A DNA stretch of 8,854 nucleotides from Acidobacteriota bacterium (lineage in GTDB: Bacteria; Acidobacteriota; Terriglobia; Terriglobales; Acidobacteriaceae): contig JAJZJJ010000085.1 in assembly GCA_021810175.1 (NCBI GenBank), positions 1 to 8,854 on the forward strand, read 5' to 3'. The notes under the pieces were generated by a model. That model did not search any database. It was not told the origin of the DNA and worked only from the letters and a program-made list of their open reading frames with translations. Each line of letters starts with the position of its first letter. Position 1 is the first letter of the stretch. The position numbers and the translations under genes are program-made. Of this stretch, positions 1 to 4,914 are shown piece after piece.

Positions 1-2
1 AG

Positions 3-338
3 AAAATCTGGCACTACTTTCACCGGAATACTGCTCCGAAGCAAGCACTGCCGCCAGATGTTGTAAAACAAATCAGGGGTATGTTTGCTTGGGACTACAT
101 TCACCTCATTCAGCTGACTCCAGCTATTGCGCATTACGCGAGCGATCTTTCAAGAGATAGCGGGCTCAAACCCGCAGATGCAATCCACACGGCGTCTGCC
201 TTAGCTAGAAAATGCGCGACGCTTCACCGCTATGATCGGGACTTTAATAAAGTTGGACACCTCATCAACATTGTGGAGCCCGCAATCGTTACCCAATCGC
301 TACCGCTATTTAAGAGCGTCGAGGCCGCGATTCCGTAG
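3..338 (+). CDS. PIN-domain toxin, VapC-type (3' part; start lies before the window)
   Basis: The reading frame is open from the first bases to the TAG at 336-338 and gives about 111 residues, so the start codon is missing. The C-terminal half carries the usual PIN signature: LKPADAIHTASAL with a conserved Asp (about residue 59 of the visible part), then LHRYDRDF with further Asp residues (about 78 and 80) that in this family bind the metal at the nuclease centre. VapC proteins are small Mg-dependent RNases, often cutting tRNA or rRNA, and are neutralised by an antitoxin usually encoded just upstream. Here that gene would be outside the window, so pairing cannot be checked. The DNA is AT-richer than the operon downstream, which fits an accessory gene beside a core operon. 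The family call is firm; the target RNA is unknown, and it could be an orphan PIN protein. Confidence 0.8.
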   Translation, partial: KIWHYFHRNTAPKQALPPDVVKQIRGMFAWDYIHLIQLTPAIAHYASDLSRDSGLKPADAIHTASALARKCATLHRYDRDFNKVGHLINIVEPAIVTQSLPLFKSVEAAIP

Positions 339-600
339 TCTCCCGAGCCCCACCGAGTAAACAGTCTTCCGCGCTTGAGTGCACCCGCAGTTCCGTGGAG
401 GCGGGATTTGTTGCCACGTCTATGCCCCGCGTGATCTCGCCCAGCGTGCCGCTCATCGGAATCGTCATTCCTGGCGCGAAAATCGAGGATGTACAAAAAC
501 TGCGCGATCTTCGCCCGGTAAATGCACATCGCCAAGCTCCAGCGACTTCCCCGGCTCCGGTGGCGGTTAGCGGCAGAGTGATTCTGAGCGGCTGCGGATT
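339..600. other. Intergenic gap with no convincing gene
   Basis: This stretch lies between the PIN toxin gene and the fabZ promoter. Short open frames exist on both strands (for example + from 395, minus across 230-679). They overlap each other and the flanking genes, lack a good ribosome binding site, and give no recognisable protein. The bases around 460-520 are AT-richer than the operon. It could be a decayed gene remnant, but I cannot name one. Confidence 0.5.
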
Positions 601-606
601 TATAAT
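601..606 (+). promoter_or_regulatory. Candidate -10 box (TATAAT) of the fabZ-lpxA-lpxI-bcp operon
   Basis: A perfect TATAAT sits 14 bases before the fabZ ATG at 621. At the usual 17-base spacing the -35 position (578-583, GTGATT) matches TTGACA only at its central TGA, and there is no TG extension. Transcription from this box would start near 613, leaving a leader of only about 8 bases or none. It is the only good promoter-like sequence before the operon; activity is inferred. Confidence 0.5.
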
Positions 607-620
607 CGCCGTTGCGAACT

Positions 621-1166
621 ATGGACATTATCCAAGCGATACATGAAGGCCGCCAGGAACTGAATGTGCAGGAGATCATGGAGATCCTGCCGCATCGTTA
701 TCCGTTCCTGCTGATCGACCGCATTGTGGAGATCGAGCGGAAGAAGCGCATTGTGGCGCTGAAGAACGTCACCATGAATGAGCCATTTTTTCAGGGGCAT
801 TTTCCGGGGGTTCCGGTGATGCCGGGGGTGCTGATCGTGGAGGCGATTGCTCAGGCAGGCGGGACGCTGCTGCTGCCGGAGGTTCCGGACCGGGACAAGT
901 TGCTGATCATGTTCACCAGTATTGAGCGTGCGAAGTTTCGCCGGCCGGTGGTTCCGGGGGACCAGTTGCGGATTGAGATCGACGTGCGGAACTGGAAGCC
1001 GCGGCGGGCGAAGATGGACGGCCGGGCGCTGGTGGACGGGAAGCTGGCGTGCGAGGCGACGGTGATGTGCCAGCTGATTCCCAAGGCGGGGCAGGAGAAG
1101 GCGTCCGAGGAGGCCGAGGCCACGACTGAGGCAACTGAGGCAGCCGGAGCGGTGAGCGGCGAGTGA
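621..1166 (+). CDS. fabZ: 3-hydroxyacyl-[acyl-carrier-protein] dehydratase FabZ
   Basis: FabZ removes water from (3R)-hydroxyacyl-ACP to give trans-2-enoyl-ACP, a step of fatty acid elongation in the cytoplasm. The 181-residue product has the hot-dog fold signature: LPHRYPFLLIDR at 24-35, then NEPFFQGHFPG with the catalytic His60, and PGVLIVEAIAQ with the catalytic Glu74. RRPVVPGDQL and ALVDGKLACEA follow, as in the E. coli enzyme. The core ends near residue 153. A Glu/Ala/Thr-rich tail of about 28 residues makes it longer than the usual ~150. I chose ATG 621 because the homology begins soon after it; an in-frame TTG at 612 is the alternative. Neither has a Shine-Dalgarno sequence. The last four bases overlap the lpxA start (GTGA), so the two are probably translationally coupled. 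FabZ and LpxA compete for the same 3-hydroxyacyl-ACP pool. Confidence 0.97.
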   Translation: MDIIQAIHEGRQELNVQEIMEILPHRYPFLLIDRIVEIERKKRIVALKNVTMNEPFFQGHFPGVPVMPGVLIVEAIAQAGGTLLLPEVPDRDKLLIMFTSIERAKFRRPVVPGDQLRIEIDVRNWKPRRAKMDGRALVDGKLACEATVMCQLIPKAGQEKASEEAEATTEATEAAGAVSGE

Positions 1167-1939
1167 GTATTCATCCCACGGCGATTGTGGCTGAGGGTGC
1201 GGTGGTTCCCGCGTCGTGCACGGTGGGGCCGTACTGCACGGTGGGGCCGCATGTGGTGCTGGGCGAGGCGTGCGAGCTGGTGTCGCATGTGGTGCTGGAC
1301 GGGCATTTGAGGGCGGGCGCGCGGAACAGGTTCTATTCGTTTGCGTGCGTGGGCGTGGCTCCGCAGGACTTGAAGTACAAGGGCGAGCCGACGGGCGTGA
1401 CGCTGGGCGACGACAACGTGATTCGCGAGTACGTGACGGTATCGCGGGGGACGACGGGCGGCGGCGGGACGACACGGATTGGTTCGGGCTGCCTGATCAT
1501 GGCCTACGCGCACATAGGACACGACAGCGTGATCGGCGACCAGTGCATATTGGCAAACGCGGCGACGCTGGCCGGACATGTGATTGTGGAGGACTATGCG
1601 ACGGTGGGTGCGCTGTGCCCGGTGCACCAGTTCTGCACGATCGGGCGGTACGCGTACGTGGGCGGCGGAACGACGATTACGCAGGATGTACTGCCGTTCT
1701 CGCTGACTTCGGCCAAGCGCGAGACGCATGCGTACGGGCTGAACAAAGTGGGCTTGCAGCGCAGAGGCTTTGAGGGCGTGCGGCTGAAGGCGATTCAGCA
1801 TGCATACCGGCTGCTGCTGGCGGCAAAGATGAACACGACGCAGGCGATTGCGAAGCTGAAGGAAGAAGGCATCGCGACGGAAGATGTGGCATACCTGGTG
1901 GAGTTCATTGAGCGGTCAGAGCGTGGAGTGCTGAAGTAG
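1163..1939 (+). CDS. lpxA: UDP-N-acetylglucosamine O-acyltransferase LpxA
   Basis: LpxA moves a 3-hydroxyacyl chain from ACP to the 3-OH of UDP-GlcNAc, the first step of lipid A synthesis in the cytoplasm. The 258 residues are close to the E. coli length of 262. The N-terminal two thirds is a left-handed beta helix of hexapeptide repeats; a 15-base DNA repeat (1216-1230 and 1234-1248) encodes two adjacent CTVGP units. MAYAHIGHD (113-121) holds His120, equivalent to the catalytic His125 of E. coli. AVHQF of E. coli is matched by PVHQF (153-157). Gly168 aligns with E. coli Gly173, the residue that allows a long acyl chain. The C-terminal helical part (GLQRRGF, then ERSERGVLK at the end) is typical. 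The start is GTG, overlapping the fabZ stop; the protein begins MSIHPTAIV as expected for the family. Confidence 0.97.
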   Translation: MSIHPTAIVAEGAVVPASCTVGPYCTVGPHVVLGEACELVSHVVLDGHLRAGARNRFYSFACVGVAPQDLKYKGEPTGVTLGDDNVIREYVTVSRGTTGGGGTTRIGSGCLIMAYAHIGHDSVIGDQCILANAATLAGHVIVEDYATVGALCPVHQFCTIGRYAYVGGGTTITQDVLPFSLTSAKRETHAYGLNKVGLQRRGFEGVRLKAIQHAYRLLLAAKMNTTQAIAKLKEEGIATEDVAYLVEFIERSERGVLK

Positions 1940-1997
1940 GGCGCGGTGTGCTGCCGTAGCGGCGCAGAATTTGGAATTTCAGCGGGCGGATTTTCTT

Positions 1998-2858
1998 ATG
2001 GACAGGTTGGGACTGATTGCCGGGAACGGGAGGTTTCCGTTTTTGCTGCTGGAGGCGGCGCGTGCGAGCGGCGTGGAGGTGGTGGTGGCGGCGATCCAGG
2101 AAGAGACCGACGAGGAGATGAATGCGCGCGCGGAGGCCGACGCCGGGGTGCGCGTGCACTGGCTTTCGCTGGGCGAGTTGTCGCGGCTGATTGAGACGTT
2201 CCGGAAAGAGGGCGTGAGGCGCGCGGTGATGGCGGGACAGGTGCGGCACAAGCAGATCTTCTCGAGCATCCGGCCGGACTGGCGGCTGGCGAAGCTGCTG
2301 ATGAATTTGCGGACGCGGAACACGGACATGCTGCTGGGCGCGGTGGCGAAGGTGCTGGCCGATGAGGGGATCGAGCTGATTTCTTCGACGACGTACCTGG
2401 AGCCGCTGCTGGCCGAGGCGGGCGTGCTGACGGAGCGTGCTCCGGATGAAGAGGAGGAGAAGGACATTGCCTACGGGCGCGAAGTGGGCAAGGCGATCGC
2501 GGGCTACGACCTGGGGCAGACCGTGGTGGTGGCGGCGCAGGCGTGCGTGGCGATTGAGGCGATGGAAGGCACGGATGCGACGATTGAACGCGCGGGCGCA
2601 CTGATGCGGACGCTGGAGGATGAGGCTTCGACGCTGTCGCGCGAACTGACGGTGGTGAAGGTGGCGAAGCCTAAGCAGGACATGCGGTTCGACGTACCGG
2701 TGATCGGCGTGCGCACGATCGAAACGATGGCGGCGGCGGGAGCGACATGCCTGGCGATCGAGGCAAAGCGAACGTTGATTTTTGACCGCGATGGAGTGGT
2801 GGCGCGAGCGAATGCCGCGCGGATTGCGATGGTTGCGGTGGAGTGCGAATCCTGCTGA
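1998..2858 (+). CDS. lpxI: UDP-2,3-diacylglucosamine pyrophosphatase LpxI (DUF1009 family)
   Basis: LpxI hydrolyses UDP-2,3-diacylglucosamine to lipid X and UMP, the step done by LpxH in E. coli. The 286-residue product begins MDRLGLIAGNGRFP, a glycine-rich start typical of the family. It then shows AVMAGQVRHKQIF (77-89), RTRNTDMLLGAVA (105-117), AIEAMEGTDATIERAG (185-200) and the C-terminal block DMRFDVPVIGVRTIET (228-243) followed by GATCLAIEAKRTLIFDRD. The Asp in FDVP (232) probably matches the catalytic Asp of the Caulobacter enzyme; this alignment is from memory. I chose ATG 1998 because GGGCGGA lies seven bases upstream and the family start fits; TTG 1971 in frame would add nine residues. 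It follows lpxA after 58 bases. Its place in the operon supports a lipid A role. No lpxB or lpxD is adjacent within the window. Confidence 0.95.
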   Translation: MDRLGLIAGNGRFPFLLLEAARASGVEVVVAAIQEETDEEMNARAEADAGVRVHWLSLGELSRLIETFRKEGVRRAVMAGQVRHKQIFSSIRPDWRLAKLLMNLRTRNTDMLLGAVAKVLADEGIELISSTTYLEPLLAEAGVLTERAPDEEEEKDIAYGREVGKAIAGYDLGQTVVVAAQACVAIEAMEGTDATIERAGALMRTLEDEASTLSRELTVVKVAKPKQDMRFDVPVIGVRTIETMAAAGATCLAIEAKRTLIFDRDGVVARANAARIAMVAVECESC

Positions 2859-2892
2859 TTGTCTCGCGCCGCACGCGAGGGCGATCTGGCTG

Positions 2893-2900
2893 AAGGAGGT
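2893..2900 (+). promoter_or_regulatory. Strong ribosome binding site that sets the peroxiredoxin start
   Basis: AAGGAGGT lies six bases before GTG 2907. It is the best Shine-Dalgarno match in the window and rules in the long form of the peroxiredoxin with its hydrophobic N-terminus. It argues against the internal ATG at 3003, which would give an ordinary soluble Bcp but has only a weak GGCGGG about ten bases upstream. Confidence 0.85.
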
Positions 2901-2906
2901 ATAAGC

Positions 2907-3461
2907 GTGACGGAATTTCAGGTGATGGATACCGTGGCTGCCTTTGCTGTTTTGCTGATGGGCGGTCTTGCGCTGCGCATTTACGCGGCGGGCACTTCGA
3001 CGATGCTCAAGGCCGGGCAGACGGCGCCCACGTTTACGCTGCCGAAGGAAGACGGCGCGCCGGTGAGCCTGGAGAGCTATCGCGGCAAGTGGGTGGTGCT
3101 GTATTTCTATCCGAAAGACATGACGACGGGCTGCACGATCGAGGCGCGCAACTTTGAGCGCGACCTGGAGAAGTACGAGGCGCTCGATGCGGAGATCGTG
3201 GGCGTGAGCCTGGATTCGGTGAAGAGCCACGAGAAGTTCTGCGCGAAGAGCAAGCTGCACTTCACGCTGCTGAGCGACCGTGACGGGATGAAGGTGTCAA
3301 AGGAGTACGGGGTGCTGAGCAGCGTCCTGGGCTTCAAGATGGATAAGCGGATCACGTTTTTGATCGATCCGGAAGGAAAGATCGTGAAGGTATGGGCGAA
3401 GGTGAACCCGATGATCCACAGCCAGCAGGTGCTGGAGGAGTTGCAGAGGCAGAAAGGTTGA
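2907..3461 (+). CDS. bcp: Thioredoxin-dependent peroxiredoxin (PrxQ/Bcp type) with N-terminal membrane segment
   Basis: This enzyme reduces hydrogen peroxide and organic peroxides using thioredoxin. The core (about 34-184) has FTLPKEDGAPVSL, then YFYPKDMTTGCT, which contains the PxxxTxxC motif (Pro69, Thr73, peroxidatic Cys76). Arg148 in RITFLIDPEGKIV is the expected active-site Arg. The resolving Cys often found five residues after the first (GCTxExC) is absent: it is Arg81. A second Cys occurs at 112 in KFCAKSKLHF, 36 residues on, the same spacing as in Xanthomonas PrxQ. Residues 9-23 are hydrophobic (TVAAFAVLLMGGLAL), unlike the ~155-residue cytosolic family members. Acidic residues precede this segment and Arg24 and Lys35 follow, so a membrane anchor with the catalytic domain inside is more likely than export. 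The gene follows lpxI after 48 bases and ends before a terminator, so it is probably the last gene of the operon. Confidence 0.93.
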   Translation: MTEFQVMDTVAAFAVLLMGGLALRIYAAGTSTMLKAGQTAPTFTLPKEDGAPVSLESYRGKWVVLYFYPKDMTTGCTIEARNFERDLEKYEALDAEIVGVSLDSVKSHEKFCAKSKLHFTLLSDRDGMKVSKEYGVLSSVLGFKMDKRITFLIDPEGKIVKVWAKVNPMIHSQQVLEELQRQKG

Positions 3462-3483
3462 GTCGAGGGCGGATTTTGGACGC

Positions 3484-3514
3484 AAAAAAGCCCGGCGCAT
3501 TGCCGGGCTCTTTT
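3484..3514. terminator. Bidirectional intrinsic terminator between convergent genes
   Basis: An 8-bp perfect stem, AGCCCGGC (3489-3496) with GCCGGGCT (3502-3509), closes a GCATT loop. On the minus strand it is followed directly by a run of T residues (complement of the A run 3484-3489), a strong terminator 38 bases after the histone-like gene. On the + strand the tract is CTTTT, a weaker stop 28 bases after the peroxiredoxin gene. Confidence 0.9.
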
Positions 3515-3546
3515 GCTTGCCTCGTTTTACTGCGTTGCCTGTAAGA

Positions 3547-4263
3547 CTACTTGGTCTTCTTTGCGGCAGCCTTCTTCGCCGGAGCCTTCTTGGCTGCCGC
3601 CTTCTTGGCAGGGGCCTTCTTCGCGGCAGCTTTCTTCGCGGGAGCCTTCTTCGCTGCTGCCTTCTTGGCCGGAGCCTTCTTCACTGCGGTTTTCTTCGCT
3701 GCGGCCTTCTTGGCCGGAGCCTTCTTCTTTGCGGTTTTGACTGCCAAAGTAGTACCTCGTCTGGTTGATTTTTTACTGCCGGTGCTCTTTTTGGCCGCCG
3801 CTTTCGCGGGAGCCTTGCTGCCGCTGCGAGCACCCTTACTGCTGGACTTCGCGGCAGACTTCTTTGCGGCTTTTTTGGCCGGCGCTTTTTTAGCGGCGGT
3901 CTTCTTTGCCGGAACTTTTTTGGCAGCTTTCTTTGCTGCTTTCTTTGCTGCTTTCTTTGCGGGAGCCTTTTTTGCAGCTTTCTTTGCGGGAGCCTTCTTG
4001 CGGGCCGGAGCTTTCTTTGGAGGAGCCGCTGCCGCGGGCTGTTCGATAAAGGAAGGAAGCGATTCGGGAACAGGCTCAACTACGATTACCGGTTCCTCGT
4101 TCATCGCTTCGTCCTCAAGCTCGTCGTCGGAGACGATGGAGATGCAGATTTCTTCTTCCTCTTCCTCGTCGACGAAGCCTTGTTCGAGTTCTTCTTCCGA
4201 GTCGTCGAATTCGGGTTCGAATTCGTTTTCGTTGTACGCGTACAACTTGCGATGGTCCTGCAT
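3547..4263 (-). CDS. Histone H1-like Lys/Ala/Pro repeat protein with acidic N-terminal domain
   Basis: The 238-residue product has two parts. Residues 1-76 are strongly acidic, with about 30 Asp/Glu including DEEEEEE at 32-38, a short hydrophobic strand ICISIVS at 39-45, and a Pro/Val hinge near 58-73. Residues 82-238 are almost only Lys, Ala and Pro. They form one block of KKAPAKKAAKK-type repeats (82-139), a Ser/Gly linker (about 140-172, ending STRRGTTLAV), and a second block with five copies of KKAPAKKAAA, four of them contiguous. The basic part resembles the C-terminal tail of eukaryotic H1 and bacterial H1-like proteins such as AlgP, BpH1 and chlamydial Hc2, which bind DNA without sequence preference. 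A nucleoid role is therefore inferred, not shown. The acidic part is not typical of those proteins and may hold the tail off DNA or recruit a partner. ATG 4263 is preceded by GGGAGG about eight bases upstream. It is a monocistronic unit with its own promoter and terminator. Confidence 0.85.
   Translation of the reverse strand: MQDHRKLYAYNENEFEPEFDDSEEELEQGFVDEEEEEEICISIVSDDELEDEAMNEEPVIVVEPVPESLPSFIEQPAAAAPPKKAPARKKAPAKKAAKKAPAKKAAKKAAKKAAKKVPAKKTAAKKAPAKKAAKKSAAKSSSKGARSGSKAPAKAAAKKSTGSKKSTRRGTTLAVKTAKKKAPAKKAAAKKTAVKKAPAKKAAAKKAPAKKAAAKKAPAKKAAAKKAPAKKAAAKKTK
3562..3726 (-). repeat. 30-bp tandem repeat encoding KKAPAKKAAA
   Basis: Four contiguous 30-bp units (3562-3681) and a fifth (3697-3726), separated from them by 15 bases encoding KKTAV, encode identical decapeptides at the end of the histone-like gene. 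The units differ at silent positions (GCC/GCA/GCG choices for Ala), so the amino acid repeat is kept while the DNA has drifted. Copy number is a likely site of length change between strains. Confidence 0.85.
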
Positions 4264-4327
4264 CGGTGTGCCCTCCCGGGCTTCCCTTCAGATTTGTATC
4301 CGCGACTGCATCTGTACCTGCGCGCGG

Positions 4328-4333
4328 ATTATA
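4328..4333 (-). promoter_or_regulatory. Extended -10 promoter of the histone-like gene
   Basis: On the minus strand the sequence TGCTATAAT is a perfect -10 with the TG extension, which can compensate for a poor -35; no good -35 is seen at 16-18 bases. Transcription would begin near 4321 and give a leader of roughly 57 bases before ATG 4263. Confidence 0.6.
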
Positions 4334-4797
4334 GCAACAGCATGCAACGGCTCGCCATAACACGCAAGTGTTTCGTTATGTACTGTGCGAGGTTGTGAAG
4401 ATTTTCTTTTCGCAGCGGGAAGGTGTTTGCGCGAGAAATGAAGCGCGAGCGATACCGAAACGGGGCGCGCGGCGCAGAGAAGAAGAAGCGGATGGGTGCA
4501 TGAAACCTGCATGAATAAAGAGTTTGATGCATGTGGTAAGAAGATCGAGGACGTCCGGATTGAGAGACGCTCGAGCGAACTTCCAGTTGCTTGAGCGTGC
4601 CGAGCTTTTCCAGGCGCGGCTTTTCTTTATGGGAAAGCCACGCAGATTTTTTCGCTTCAGGATACAGCCGCGGCAAATTCGCTAGAGTATTTTCACTGCG
4701 GCTATGAGGTGTTCCGGATCGATTCGGTGTGGCCGTTCCTTGATGGAACGTCCATGGCAACTTTCTTGTTCTCCCCTGCACTCTCAGTGAAGGTGCC
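4334..4797. other. Long intergenic region with hairpins, no convincing gene
   Basis: Between the histone-like gene's promoter and the element beyond the mltD stop I find no credible coding sequence. A minus-strand open frame (4329-4781) and a 53-codon + frame from ATG 4527 lack ribosome sites and recognisable content. The region contains several inverted repeats: 4567-4598, 4614-4643 followed by a T run, a near-palindrome at 4714-4727, and a 6-bp perfect stem at 4734-4750. It also has three TGCATG copies at 4498, 4509 and 4528. Confidence 0.6.
4614..4652 (+). terminator. Possible + strand intrinsic terminator
   Basis: GCGCGGCTTT (4614-4623) pairs with AAAGCCACGC (4634-4643) with one C/A mismatch. 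After AGA, a run of six T residues follows at 4647-4652. A second stable hairpin lies just before it (4567-4598). No annotated + strand gene leads into it, so it would end an unknown short RNA, or be incidental. Confidence 0.35.
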
Positions 4798-4914
4798 CTA
4801 GAACCGGTCTCATAAATAGCGTAGCGGCTTCGACGAAAAGCATGAGCCCCGCTTCGATGGCGGGTCTCATACGAGGCCTCACCAGGCGCGGAGGGTTTAC
4901 GAGACCAGTTCTAG
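4798..4914. repeat. 117-bp element with 19-bp inverted ends, starting at the mltD stop codon
   Basis: The ends 4798-4816 and 4896-4914 are inverted copies matching at 17 of 19 bases and both finish in CTAG; the minus-strand copy at the mltD end reads CTAGAACTGGTCTCGTAAA. Read as minus-strand RNA, both mismatches become G-U pairs, so all 19 positions can pair. Inside is a second inverted repeat, 4842-4852 with 4860-4870 (10 of 11 bases, 7-base loop), sharing the GTCTCAT word with the outer arm. The mltD stop TAG lies within the outer arm. It could be a small non-autonomous mobile element (MITE-like, CTAG target duplication) or a REP-like 3' structure. There is no T run, so it is not a classical terminator. 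Confidence 0.6.

Noticed and set aside
600..1801. Long minus-strand open frames opposite fabZ and lpxA
   Set aside because: Low-complexity Arg/Pro/His translations antisense to two clear enzymes; shadows of the high-GC coding.
1971..1997. TTG start for lpxI adding nine residues
   Set aside because: The extension does not resemble the family start, and a ribosome site is better placed for ATG 1998.
1905..3260. 451-codon minus-strand open frame
   Set aside because: It lies antisense to lpxI and the peroxiredoxin gene. GC-rich third positions suppress stops on the opposite strand; the product is Arg/His-rich with no recognisable domain.
3559..4020. CRISPR-like regular repeats
   Set aside because: The periodicity is in frame, 30 bases or multiples of 3, and encodes Lys/Ala/Pro decapeptides; there are no unique spacers.
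3551..4360. 269-codon + strand frame rich in Phe/Ala/Leu that looks like a membrane protein
   Set aside because: It is the exact antisense of the Lys/Ala repeats: the AAG and GCN codons read as CTT and NGC, giving FFAAAFLAG-type strings. Operon structure and ribosome site favour the minus-strand gene.
4527..4685. 53-codon + frame from ATG 4527
   Set aside because: Arg/Phe-rich translation, no ribosome site, and it runs through the possible terminator at 4614-4652.
4329..4781. 150-codon minus-strand open frame in the intergenic region
   Set aside because: No ribosome site, no recognisable content, and it crosses several hairpins and the promoter of the histone-like gene.
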